A DNA stretch of 64,000 bases from Pontibacter deserti (GCF_023630255.1 NZ_JALPRS010000003.1:248001-312000), one strand, 5' to 3'; positions 16,457 to 25,304 are shown, counted from the stretch's first letter. The notes: generated from the letters alone by a model not told the origin. Program-made: numbers and translations.

Positions 16457-17215
16457 ATGCGGTATTTTTTAGAGATAGCTTACGATGGCACGCGTTTCCA
16501 TGGATGGCAGGTACAGCCTAATGCAATTTCGGTGCAGGAAGTGCTGGACGATAGCCTGAGCAAGATATTACGTGAGAAGATAAGCAGCACAGGCAGCGGC
16601 CGCACCGATACCGGCGTACACGCCAGCCAGCAGTTTATTCATTTCGATTCAGCCCAGCACCTCGATCCGCAGCAGGTAGTTTACCGCCTCAACCGCCTCC
16701 TGCCTGAAGATATCTCAGCGTACAATTTATACTTAGTTCCCGACGAAGCGCATGCCCGCTATGATGCCTTTGCCCGCACCTATCATTACCACATCACGCT
16801 TACTAAAAATCCCTTTAAGCGCTACTACGCCTGGTACCACAACAAGCCTTTGGATGTAGAGAGGATGAACGAAGCAGCAGCTATACTTCTGAAGTATGAG
16901 GATTTCACCACTTTCAGTAAAGTGAAAGGCGATACTAAGCATTACCGCTGCAACATGTACGAAGCCGTTTGGCAGCAGCAGGGAGACGAACTGAAATTTA
17001 CCATCAGGGCGAACAGGTTTTTGAGGGGGATGGTAAGGCTTATAGTTGGTGCATTGGTAGATGTAGGGAGAGGAAAGCTGACGGTAGCCCAGTTCGAGCA
17101 GATAATAGCCAGCCAGGACAGGAGCCAAGCCAGCGGCGCAGCGCCATCCGAAGGTTTATACTTAGCCAGAGTAGAATACCCGGAGCACTTATTGCAGCGA
17201 ATCAACCCAACATAA
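16457..17215 (+). CDS. truA: tRNA pseudouridine synthase A
   Basis: Converts uridines 38-40 of the tRNA anticodon arm to pseudouridine. The 252-aa length is usual. The catalytic motif GSGRTDTGVHA carries the nucleophile Asp51 (the position of Asp60 in E. coli TruA). Other landmarks are YDGTRFHGWQ at the N-terminus and FLRGMVRLIVGALVDVG near residue 188. The ATG start sits directly behind the promoter box. It is a single gene followed by a terminator at 17306. Confidence 0.95.
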   Translation: MRYFLEIAYDGTRFHGWQVQPNAISVQEVLDDSLSKILREKISSTGSGRTDTGVHASQQFIHFDSAQHLDPQQVVYRLNRLLPEDISAYNLYLVPDEAHARYDAFARTYHYHITLTKNPFKRYYAWYHNKPLDVERMNEAAAILLKYEDFTTFSKVKGDTKHYRCNMYEAVWQQQGDELKFTIRANRFLRGMVRLIVGALVDVGRGKLTVAQFEQIIASQDRSQASGAAPSEGLYLARVEYPEHLLQRINPT

Positions 17216-17305
17216 ACTATAGTATTTCCAGGTAGTTAATCAAAGTTTATCGATAGCTGTATTTGTTATTTAACAAGTCTATAGCCCATAATATCATATA
17301 TAAAT

Positions 17306-17336
17306 AAAAGCCGCAACTGCTATAGTTGCGGCTTTT
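17306..17336. terminator. Intrinsic terminator after truA
   Basis: Perfect 13-bp stem (17306-17318 with 17324-17336) and 5-nt loop. The remainder of the spacer to 17593 is AT-rich and I see no gene in it. Confidence 0.88.
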
Positions 17337-17593
17337 GCATTTCCATACTTAATGTTTCTTAAATAAATATAATATTTTTAATATAAAGTTGAAACCAAGG
17401 ATTTGAATTCACGTTTGGGTATATAAGTAAAATTATATGTAGAAGTGTGTAGGTAAACTTAAAAGCTAATACGGGAGCAATTTGCTAGAGTATACAACGG
17501 CTAAAGTAAAATTTTTTCAATTAAGTAGACCAGCTGCAACTATTGCATTTTTTACTACCGCGACCTTATGCCTAAACCCTAATTGCCAAATAT

Positions 17594-19702
17594 ATGCTGG
17601 CACCTTTACACCCTGAAAATGCTATCCGTATTCTCAAATCGCTTGTGCGCCTGGTAAGCTCCAATCATGGCGCGGGCAAAGGCTTTCTGATAGCCATACT
17701 TATACTTACAGCCACTGTTGCGCAGGCATCGCATTTCCGGTATGGCAATGTGAGCTGGCGCTGGGTCAGTGGTAATACTGTTGAATTTAAGATTAGTCAG
17801 TCGTGGCGCTACACGGCCTTTTATGCGGAGCAGGGGCAAACGGTAAATCCCGGAGATTTTAATTTTGGAGATGGTACAGTAGCTGCTATTCCGTTGCAGG
17901 TAACAGCCATAAACAAAGCAGACGATTGGATGTATGGTGAAGCGATTATTACCAAAACTTATACTTCAACGGGCAACTATAATGCTCATTTTACCGGCTG
18001 CTGCCGTGTTAGTTATCTTAAAAACAATGCAGATGGCAGTTGGAATATACAAACTACAGTAACAATCGGGAATGGCAACAGCGCCCCGGTAACTACATTG
18101 CCTGCCATCGTTAATTTACCGCACAATAAACCAGATGCCACTTTCCAGATGCCGGTAACAGATCCGGATAGTGATGCGCTTACTTTTAGCCTGGCTACGC
18201 AAAGCGAAATGGGAGGAGGCACCAATCCTGAAGGGTTAGCTGTAAATGCTACAACCGGGATAATCTCTTTCAGCACGGCAGGCAAAGCACCCGGCGACAT
18301 GTATAACGCAGCCATCACCATTACCGACAGTCGCGGCGCTAAAGTAACTACAGACTTTATGATCAGCATTACAGAGCAATCTACGCCACCCGCTTTCGAT
18401 TATAGTCTAACACCAGCTAATCAAACTGTTTTCCAGGTAGCACCCGGCCAGCAGGTAAGGTTTTCAGTAAAAGCCCACGATACAGATCCTGAAGATAAAG
18501 TTACACTACAGGCAACAGGTATTCCTGCCGGAGCAGCGCTTAATCCAGCATTACCTGTTACCTCTAATCCAGTGCAGAGCTCGTTCACCTGGACTCCAAC
18601 AGCAGCCAACTTGGGTACATATGTTATCAATTTCATAGCCCAGGACCTGAAAGGTGTACAAACAACTTCATCGGTTACAATACAGGTAAGCTATAAACCA
18701 GTTTTTGATGTGCCGCCTACACCAGCAGCCAATAGCTATACTTTCACCAGCCCCGGGCAATCCACAAATTTTACCCTACAAGCCTCAGATCCGGATACAA
18801 ACGACAAGGTAAAAATTATAGAGATAACAGGACTGCCGGCAGGTATAGGCAATTTGCCCACAGAGGCTGCTAATCCAGTAAAAACGCAGCTAAGCTGGTC
18901 GCCAAAAACCGAGAATTGGGGAATAAACACCGTTACTGTAAAAGCCCGCGACACCCATAATGATGAGGTGAGCCATAGTTTTAAAATTGTAGTAAACACA
19001 CCACCTGTTTTTATATCGCAGGCCAAACAAACACCAGTTGCAGCAGGATACGACTATACTTATGAAATTATAGTGCAGGATGATGACCTGCCTTACGGAG
19101 ACAGACTGGAAATAATAACTGATGAATTGCCTGGGTGGCTGATATTAGAAGATAAAGGAAATGGCAAAGCTATACTTCGCGGAACGCCGCAACTGAAGGA
19201 CGTAGGAGAATACACTATAAACATGGTAGCTGAAGACAAATGGCACCACAACGGCGGACTGGCAGAGCAACAGTTTATACTTACAGTTACAGACCCTCGC
19301 TGTGGTGAGAATAGTGAGAAAGTACTTATCTGCCATGGGGGCCAAAGCATTTGTGTGCCTGCGAGCACGGTTCAAGAACACCTGGCACATGGCTGTTACA
19401 TTGGCTCCTGCAACCCAACTATACCGAACGAGACCTTAACTGAAGATATTCGGCTGATAGCTTACCCAAACCCATTTAACAAAATAACAACTATCGAATT
19501 TAGCTTGCCGGTGGCCGGAAAGTTTAAACTGGAGCTGTTAGATGCCAAAGGTTTTCTGGTTGATGGGCTGCTGCAAAGCGAAGGTGCTAAAGGCCAGTAT
19601 TTTGTATATGAAGCCGGTGGTGATAAGCTAAGACCTGGTATATACATTATTCGCCTGATAACCGCTACACAGGTGCAGCACGTAAAGGTGGTAAAGCAAT
19701 AA
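17594..19702 (+). CDS. T9SS-secreted multidomain surface protein
   Basis: A 702-aa exported protein. A long n-region precedes the signal helix (about 30-45, cut after VAQA). Residues ~46-150 form a PKD-like or adhesive N-terminal domain starting SHFRYGNVSWRW. Four cadherin/Ig-like beta-sandwich repeats follow (about 165-260, 265-365, 370-465, 470-565), each with a DPDxD-type calcium-like motif (DPDSDALTF, DTDPEDKV, DPDTNDKV, DDDLPYGD). A small Cys/His module (KVLICHGGQSICV..EHLAHGCYIGSC, ~575-611) precedes a type A T9SS sorting domain (AYPNPFNKIT to the end). Export across the outer membrane by T9SS and cell-surface attachment are inferred. Ligand unknown. Confidence 0.85.
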   Translation: MLAPLHPENAIRILKSLVRLVSSNHGAGKGFLIAILILTATVAQASHFRYGNVSWRWVSGNTVEFKISQSWRYTAFYAEQGQTVNPGDFNFGDGTVAAIPLQVTAINKADDWMYGEAIITKTYTSTGNYNAHFTGCCRVSYLKNNADGSWNIQTTVTIGNGNSAPVTTLPAIVNLPHNKPDATFQMPVTDPDSDALTFSLATQSEMGGGTNPEGLAVNATTGIISFSTAGKAPGDMYNAAITITDSRGAKVTTDFMISITEQSTPPAFDYSLTPANQTVFQVAPGQQVRFSVKAHDTDPEDKVTLQATGIPAGAALNPALPVTSNPVQSSFTWTPTAANLGTYVINFIAQDLKGVQTTSSVTIQVSYKPVFDVPPTPAANSYTFTSPGQSTNFTLQASDPDTNDKVKIIEITGLPAGIGNLPTEAANPVKTQLSWSPKTENWGINTVTVKARDTHNDEVSHSFKIVVNTPPVFISQAKQTPVAAGYDYTYEIIVQDDDLPYGDRLEIITDELPGWLILEDKGNGKAILRGTPQLKDVGEYTINMVAEDKWHHNGGLAEQQFILTVTDPRCGENSEKVLICHGGQSICVPASTVQEHLAHGCYIGSCNPTIPNETLTEDIRLIAYPNPFNKITTIEFSLPVAGKFKLELLDAKGFLVDGLLQSEGAKGQYFVYEAGGDKLRPGIYIIRLITATQVQHVKVVKQ

Positions 19703-19762
19703 GCGCTTCGCCATACATACCGTTGCAAAATAGGGGCTATGCTTTAGTCCGTTAAAAACACT

Positions 19763-19770
19763 TACCTTTG
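19763..19770 (+). promoter_or_regulatory. Candidate -7 promoter element, ABC exporter
   Basis: TACCTTTG matches TAnnTTTG, 72 nt before the TTG start chosen for the ABC exporter. It overlaps an upstream in-frame TTG (19768), which argues against that codon being the start. Confidence 0.45.
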
Positions 19771-19842
19771 CGTCTGGTTAAGTATAAGTGCCTGCAAGGG
19801 CACAAGCGAAGCCTTCGTTTATACTTAAAACAGAACATAGCT

Positions 19843-21612
19843 TTGGAAGATAAACCAAAAAATACAGGCAAGGTATTCGATGCAGATGTGCTGAAGCGGC
19901 TCTTTGAGTTCGTGAAGCCCTACGTGCGTATTTTCTACTTCATTATTTTCCTGACTTTTGCCTCGGCTATACTTGCCGCTGTCCGACCATTCCTGATACA
20001 GTATACCGTAGACAACGAAATTCTGCAGAACGACTGGCAGGGCCTGAACAAGATGTTCGTGATACTGGGTGTGCTGCTGGTAGTGCATGCTATAGTTCAA
20101 TATTTACATACTTACTTTGCCGGCTGGCTGGGGCAGCACGTGGTTCGCGACATCCGGGTTAAACTATACCGCCACATCCTGGACCTCCGCCTGAAGTTTT
20201 TTGACCGCACACCAATCGGTACGCTGGTTACCCGAAACGTATCGGATGTGGAAACGCTTTCGGATGTGTTCAGCGAAGGTTTGGCCGCCATGATCGGCGA
20301 TATCCTGCAGCTGGTATTTATACTTGGCTTCATGTTCTACATCGATTGGGAACTGGCGCTGGTCAGCCTTTCTACCTTCCCAATCATGCTCATCAGTACC
20401 TACATCTTTAAAGAGAGGATAAAGGACACGTTCCAGGAAGTACGTACAGCTGTGGCGCGCCTAAATTCTTTTGTGCAGGAGCATATAACCGGCATGAGCA
20501 TCGTGCAGATCTTCAACAACGAGAAGCGCGAAATGGACAAGTTCCGGGAGATAAACAAAGAACATACCCGCGCCAACATCCGGTCTGTTTTATACTATAG
20601 TGTTTACTTTCCGGTAGCAGAGATCATTGGTGCGGCTGGCTTGGGGTTGCTGGTTTGGTATGGTGCACATGGTGTTATTGATGATGATACTTCGCTGGGT
20701 ACGCTGATGGCGTTTATACTTTACATCCAGATGTTTTTCCGGCCGATACGCATGATAGCTGACCGCTTTAACACACTACAGTTGGGGGTGGTAAGTACCG
20801 AGCGTTTGATGCGCCTTTTAGATAGCAAAGAAATGATAGCCGACAACGGCAACTATGCGCCGGAAAGAATAAAGGGCAATGTGAAGTTTGAGAATGTGTG
20901 GTTTGCTTATAACGAAGAAGAATGGGTGCTGCGCGATATCTCGTTCAATGTAAAAGCCGGCGAAACCGTAGCATTTGTTGGTGCAACCGGAGCCGGTAAA
21001 ACATCTATCATCAATCTGCTCAACCGTTTCTACGAGATCAACAAAGGCCATATTATTATTGACGGACACGATGTAAAAGAATATGACCTGAGCGTGCTGC
21101 GCCACCACATTGGGGTAGTGCTACAGGATGTATTTTTATTCTCCGGAAGTATAGCCGACAATATTAGCCTGGGCAACAAAGCCATTACGGAAGAACAGAT
21201 GTGGCGCGCCGCCGACTTAGTGGGTGCCCGTAAATTCATAGAACGACTGCCCGGTGGACTGCATTACCAGGTAATGGAGCGCGGAGCCACCTTATCCGTA
21301 GGTCAGCGCCAGCTTATCTCATTTGTGCGGGCCATGGTGTATAACCCGGAGATCATTATTTTAGACGAGGCCACCTCCAGCGTTGATTCCGAAACCGAAG
21401 AACTGATACAGTACGCCATCGAGCAGCTGATGCAGGGGCGTACCTCTATAGTTATTGCCCACCGCCTGAGCACTATTCAGAAAGCAGATAAAATTATAGT
21501 GCTGGATAGGGGCGAGATAAAAGAAGTGGGCAACCACGAAGAGCTGCTGCGGCACAACGGCTATTATGCCCAACTGTACCAGATGCAGTATAAGAACATG
21601 ATCAATATATGA
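19843..21612 (+). CDS. ABC exporter, fused permease and ATPase (MsbA-like)
   Basis: Half-transporter of about 589 aa that should act as a dimer. Six transmembrane helices occupy roughly residues 30-310. The nucleotide-binding domain has Walker A GATGAGKTS, the signature LSVGQ in place of the usual LSGGQ, Walker B IIILDEATSS, and the H-loop IVIAHRLST. Substrate is probably a lipid, lipopolysaccharide or drug; it cannot be read from sequence. I start at TTG 19843 (EDKPKNTG) since the longer frame from 19768 begins inside a promoter box. The next gene overlaps it by ATGA. Confidence 0.88.
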   Translation: MEDKPKNTGKVFDADVLKRLFEFVKPYVRIFYFIIFLTFASAILAAVRPFLIQYTVDNEILQNDWQGLNKMFVILGVLLVVHAIVQYLHTYFAGWLGQHVVRDIRVKLYRHILDLRLKFFDRTPIGTLVTRNVSDVETLSDVFSEGLAAMIGDILQLVFILGFMFYIDWELALVSLSTFPIMLISTYIFKERIKDTFQEVRTAVARLNSFVQEHITGMSIVQIFNNEKREMDKFREINKEHTRANIRSVLYYSVYFPVAEIIGAAGLGLLVWYGAHGVIDDDTSLGTLMAFILYIQMFFRPIRMIADRFNTLQLGVVSTERLMRLLDSKEMIADNGNYAPERIKGNVKFENVWFAYNEEEWVLRDISFNVKAGETVAFVGATGAGKTSIINLLNRFYEINKGHIIIDGHDVKEYDLSVLRHHIGVVLQDVFLFSGSIADNISLGNKAITEEQMWRAADLVGARKFIERLPGGLHYQVMERGATLSVGQRQLISFVRAMVYNPEIIILDEATSSVDSETEELIQYAIEQLMQGRTSIVIAHRLSTIQKADKIIVLDRGEIKEVGNHEELLRHNGYYAQLYQMQYKNMINI

Positions 21613-22130
21613 GCAAGAAATTTGTAGTGGCTATGGCCATTATTGTAGCTATTGGCGTGGGTATTTATGCCTACCTTGGCGGCTTTAGCACCCCGACCGT
21701 AACTGTAACTACATCTGAGCCACTTATACTTGCAGGTCAACCATTTACAGGTACTGTAAAAGACGAAGCTTTTGGCAATGCCTTCCGACGTGCTGCCCAA
21801 CTCCGAGATACTAAAGAGCTGGAAGGTTTACTAGGGAACGTGTATTATAACAACCCTGAGAGCAAAAGTGATTCTATAAAAGCTTTCATTGGTATAGTTA
21901 TCCAGGATTCGACAGCCAGGTTGCCGGAAGGATATGAGTTGCTGCATGTGCCGGGAGGCAGAAAAGTAGTACGTGGCGAAGTAGAAGCACATTATATGGT
22001 TGGGCCGGGCAAGCTATATTCTTCTTTATTTGATTACGCCGAAGAAGAGAAACTGAAGCTGGAAAGCTTTTACGTAGAATGGTTTCCGTCGGACCGCAAA
22101 GGCGTGGTAGAAGTGCCGGTAAAGCAATAG
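21609..22130 (+). CDS. Membrane-anchored protein, possibly GyrI-like fold
   Basis: A 173-aa protein with an N-terminal transmembrane or uncleaved signal helix (5-25) and a periplasmic remainder. The C-terminal part (about 110-173: GRKVVRGEV, GPGKLYSSLFDYAEE, ending VVEVPVK) resembles the GyrI-like small-molecule-binding fold, a weak match by eye. It starts inside the ABC exporter's last codons (ATGA overlap), so the two are translationally coupled and likely act together, for example as exporter and accessory protein. Confidence 0.7.
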   Translation: MSKKFVVAMAIIVAIGVGIYAYLGGFSTPTVTVTTSEPLILAGQPFTGTVKDEAFGNAFRRAAQLRDTKELEGLLGNVYYNNPESKSDSIKAFIGIVIQDSTARLPEGYELLHVPGGRKVVRGEVEAHYMVGPGKLYSSLFDYAEEEKLKLESFYVEWFPSDRKGVVEVPVKQ

Positions 22131-22138
22131 CCTTCAGC

Positions 22139-22168
22139 TTGTAAGTATAGAATTAAACCTTATATTTG
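22139..22168 (+). promoter_or_regulatory. Promoter of the TetR-type gene
   Basis: TTG (22139-22141), exact 19-nt spacer, then TATATTTG (22161-22168), 33 nt before the TTG start codon. Confidence 0.7.
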
Positions 22169-22175
22169 ATAAGGT
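22157..22175. promoter_or_regulatory. Candidate TetR operator over the -7 box
   Basis: Perfect inverted repeat ACCTTAT-ATTTG-ATAAGGT, 19 bp, enclosing the whole -7 element of the regulator's own promoter. Position, size and symmetry fit an autorepression operator of a dimeric TetR-family protein. Confidence 0.7.
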
Positions 22176-22201
22176 CGCAACCACTACGATAGCAGAACAC
22201 A

Positions 22202-22828
22202 TTGGGCAAAAAAGCAGAAGCAAAACGGGAGCTGATTCTGGAAGCAGCAAAAAACGTATTCGGGAAGTTGGGCTACAGCAAAGCCACCCTCGATGATATT
22301 GCTCATGCTATTGGCCTTAAAAAACCAACCTTATATTATTACTACAAAAGCAAGGAAGTATTGTTTATAGAAGCTTTCTCGCAGGAATGGAAAGACAGCC
22401 TTTACCGTATCCGCAAGATCGCTGAGCAGGAACCTGATCCACACAAGCAACTGCTGTTATACATCCAGTCATCATTGCGTTACTACCAGGAGATCGTAAC
22501 ACAGCATACCATATCCATTAAGGTGCTGATAGAAACGCGCAGCCTTTTTCAAAAGCTTTTTGCAGAATCCAGGGCAAAGGAAACAAATTACTATGCTACT
22601 GTTATAAAAGAAGGAATAGAAAAAGGCGTGTTTATACCTTGCGAAGCCGAGCGTGTAGGCTACTCCATGATGGTGGTAAAAGACCTGATACAGTTCGATG
22701 AGTTTGAAAGATCCTATTACCAGCAGCTGCCAAGTATAAACTTCCAGAAAATAGAACAGGACGTACTATTTACCATTTCGCTTATCCTGAACGGTATCAG
22801 CAGTAAGCAGGCAGAGCGCCAACAGTAG
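22202..22828 (+). CDS. TetR/AcrR family transcriptional regulator
   Basis: A 208-aa regulator. The N-terminal HTH covers about residues 6-55 (ILEAAKNVFGKLGYSKATLDDIA, then IGLKKPTLYYYYKSKEVLF). The C-terminal helical ligand-binding domain is divergent and its ligand unknown. The start codon is TTG at 22202, directly before the conserved basic N-terminus. The ABC exporter operon lies just upstream on the same strand, making it a plausible target. It converges on the gene at 22833 with only 4 nt between stop codons. Confidence 0.9.
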   Translation: MGKKAEAKRELILEAAKNVFGKLGYSKATLDDIAHAIGLKKPTLYYYYKSKEVLFIEAFSQEWKDSLYRIRKIAEQEPDPHKQLLLYIQSSLRYYQEIVTQHTISIKVLIETRSLFQKLFAESRAKETNYYATVIKEGIEKGVFIPCEAERVGYSMMVVKDLIQFDEFERSYYQQLPSINFQKIEQDVLFTISLILNGISSKQAERQQ

Positions 22829-22832
22829 CAGC

Positions 22833-23249
22833 CTATTCAGATGCTTTCGTTTTAAGCTCATTTAGTTTGGCCATAAGAGCGTCTACATCGGCATGGTGAC
22901 CTTTGGCAACTTCAGCGGCGTCCAGCTCGATCAGCATGTTCTTCATCTGTTGCAGGTAAGCAGCTTTGTCTTTCTTCAGGCAGTTTTTCGGGTGGTCGTG
23001 GCAATTGCCATTTTCGTCCTTCGGCTTAAACATGCTGCCTTCGCCATAAATCAGCCACTGTGGGTTCAAATCGGGGAAGTGCTTTACAATGGTTACCAGC
23101 TCATCCAGCACAATGTTGCAGCCGTTTAAGATGTTGTTCAGCGTTGTTTCATCGCTGCCTGTCATTGCTTTCAGATCTTCCATCTCCAACTCGTTCAGGT
23201 GCGTGTAAAATCTGAATCTCTTCCCGATTTGCTGTAAGTCAATAGCCAT
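22833..23249 (-). CDS. Small helix-turn-helix regulator (XRE/CI-like)
   Basis: A 138-aa protein. Residues ~1-75 look like the degenerate HTH of Bacteroidota CI-like repressors, including LNPQWLIYGEGSMF, a close form of the NPxWLLxGEG motif of that group. Residues 80-92 carry a Cys/His cluster (GNCHDHPKNCLKK) that could bind metal, and the C-terminus is a helix rich in Ala, Glu and Lys, possibly a coiled coil. Two direct repeats upstream (23301-23335) are candidate operators. Its targets are unknown. Confidence 0.7.
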   Translation of the reverse strand: MAIDLQQIGKRFRFYTHLNELEMEDLKAMTGSDETTLNNILNGCNIVLDELVTIVKHFPDLNPQWLIYGEGSMFKPKDENGNCHDHPKNCLKKDKAAYLQQMKNMLIELDAAEVAKGHHADVDALMAKLNELKTKASE

Positions 23250-23300
23250 ATATAGAGCGTTTTATAGTTTCATAGAATAACCTATACGTAACTATAACAG

Positions 23301-23335
23301 AATCTGCTCTAAAAAATTCCTGCAATCTGCTCTAA
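23301..23335. repeat. Twin direct repeat upstream of the HTH gene
   Basis: AATCTGCTCTAA occurs exactly at 23301-23312 and 23324-23335, 23 bp centre to centre, starting 52 nt before the minus-strand HTH gene. Spacing close to two helical turns suits cooperative protein binding. The rest of the spacer to 23469 is AT-rich with no gene seen. Confidence 0.45.
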
Positions 23336-23469
23336 TTATAGTTATACAACTCTAGGGTATTGGGTTAATCGTCAGATTCTCAATTGCTTGTATGCTTTGT
23401 TATGGTCTCTGCTTATGGCTTAAGTATAGGCTCAGATCTAAGTATATTTAGTTAAATAAAGTATAGCCT

Positions 23470-25254
23470 TTACTCCAGTTCTTCGGTCTGCAGCTGGCGC
23501 TCATACAGCTCTTTATACAAACCTTTTTGCCTGATCAGCTCATCGTGCGTACCATGTTGCACAATCTCCCCATCATCCAACACCAGAATTCTATCCGCTA
23601 GTTTTACCGACGAAACCCTGTGCGAAATGATAATGGATGTACGGTTAGCCATAATGCGGCGCAGGCTGTTAAGTATAGCGTTCTCTGTTTTGGTATCTAC
23701 CGCCGATAGCGAATCATCCAGAATAAGTATACTTGGCTCCCGCACCAGCGCACGGGCTATAGACACACGCTGTTTCTGCCCGCCCGATAAGGTAATGCCG
23801 CGTTCGCCCAGCTTTGTCTCAAACTGCTCCGGAAAGCGAATTATGTTCTCATACACGTCGGCATCTTTAGCGGCCTGTACCATCTGCTCCTCGGTTATAC
23901 CTGGCAGGCCAAAGCCAATGTTGTTGCGGATAGAATCTGAGAACAGGAACACATCCTGTGGTACATACCCGATCTGGCTGCGCAGGCTTTCCAGGTTATA
24001 GTCGCGTACATCCACACCGTCTATCAGAATGCGGCCACCGGTTACATCATACATGCGCGGCAGCAGGGTAGCCACTGTACTTTTACCGGAACCGGTGTTG
24101 CCAATAATGGCCAGTGTTTCGCCGTGTTTAATATTGAAGGATACATTCTTCAATGCATGAATATTGGTGTCCGGGTAAACAAAATCTACATGCTCGAAAC
24201 GGATGTCGCCGATGATCTCTTTGCTGATATTTTTACGGGAAACAATGTCGGTTTTGGTATGCAGAAACTCGTTAATACGCGCCTGTGATGCTGCTGCCCG
24301 TTGCACTAAGCTTGCCGTCCAGCCCAGTGAGGTTACTGGCCAGGTCAACATGTTTACGTAGATGATAAATTCGGCAATGTTACCTGTGGTTATAGTTCCG
24401 TTTATTACTTCCTGTCCGCCAATGTAAATGGTAATAATTGTGCTCAGGCCAACCAGGAAAAGTATAAGCGGGAAGAACAGCGAGTTTACAAAGTTCAGGT
24501 CCAGCGATTTGTCTTTGTACACATTGCTGGCCGTGGTAAAATTGGCATGAGAGTCATCCTCCCGCACAAATGATTTTAGTACCCTGATTCCTGAAAAAGC
24601 TTCCTGCACAAATGTGGTGATGCCCGAAAGGCTTTTCTGTATCTCATCAGATTTACGCTCGATAATGTTGTTTACATAGTAAATGCTGATAGCAAGTATA
24701 GGCAATGGTATTAAAGTATACATGGTCAGCTTCACGTTTACCGACAGCATATAAGGTATAACCATTACAAAAAGCACCACCAGGTTCAGGCCATACATAA
24801 TAGCCGGGCCCAGGTACATGCGCACGCGGCTCACATCTTCTGATATGCGCGACATCAGGTCGCCGGTGTTGTTCCGGCGGTAAAAGCTAAGCGGCAGGCT
24901 CTGGTAGTGTTCGTAAATTTCGTTCTTCAGGTCATTCTCTATCAGGCGGCTCATTACAATTATAGTTTGCCGCATAAAAAACAGGAACACCCCCCGAAGC
25001 AAAGCCATCACCAGTATAACCACACCATAAACCAAAATACTTTTGGCGAAAATATCATATACCATGCCCTGCTGCTCCATTCCTTCGTAAAGGTTATGCA
25101 GGTTAATACCTTCTTTAATCAGGTTAAAAGCGTAGCGTACAACCTGGGCGGGCAGTATCTGGAAAAAGTTGGAAATAATGATAAAAACCAAACCCCACAA
25201 GAGGCGGAATTTATACTTGAGCAGGTATTTATTTAAATAGCGTAACGATTTCAC
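23470..25254 (-). CDS. ABC exporter, fused permease and ATPase (MsbA-like)
   Basis: A 594-aa half-transporter. The six-helix membrane domain spans about residues 18-310. The ATPase domain has Walker A GNTGSGKST, a canonical LSGGQKQR signature, Walker B ILILDDSLSAVD with Asp where Glu is usual just after the Walker B aspartate (DDS rather than DEA), and the H-loop IIISHRVSS. It is related to but clearly different from the exporter at 19843. Heterodimeric exporters often have one degenerate site, but these two genes lie on opposite strands. Substrate unknown. Confidence 0.9.
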   Translation of the reverse strand: MKSLRYLNKYLLKYKFRLLWGLVFIIISNFFQILPAQVVRYAFNLIKEGINLHNLYEGMEQQGMVYDIFAKSILVYGVVILVMALLRGVFLFFMRQTIIVMSRLIENDLKNEIYEHYQSLPLSFYRRNNTGDLMSRISEDVSRVRMYLGPAIMYGLNLVVLFVMVIPYMLSVNVKLTMYTLIPLPILAISIYYVNNIIERKSDEIQKSLSGITTFVQEAFSGIRVLKSFVREDDSHANFTTASNVYKDKSLDLNFVNSLFFPLILFLVGLSTIITIYIGGQEVINGTITTGNIAEFIIYVNMLTWPVTSLGWTASLVQRAAASQARINEFLHTKTDIVSRKNISKEIIGDIRFEHVDFVYPDTNIHALKNVSFNIKHGETLAIIGNTGSGKSTVATLLPRMYDVTGGRILIDGVDVRDYNLESLRSQIGYVPQDVFLFSDSIRNNIGFGLPGITEEQMVQAAKDADVYENIIRFPEQFETKLGERGITLSGGQKQRVSIARALVREPSILILDDSLSAVDTKTENAILNSLRRIMANRTSIIISHRVSSVKLADRILVLDDGEIVQHGTHDELIRQKGLYKELYERQLQTEELE

Positions 25255-25304
25255 AGTAAGTTATTAAAGCCTAAGAGCTTTTACGATGAGTTGCAAAGTA
25301 CAAA

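Noticed and set aside
19768-19842. TTG start of the ABC exporter at 19768
   Set aside because: The codon lies within a TACCTTTG promoter box, and the extension is basic and not transporter-like.
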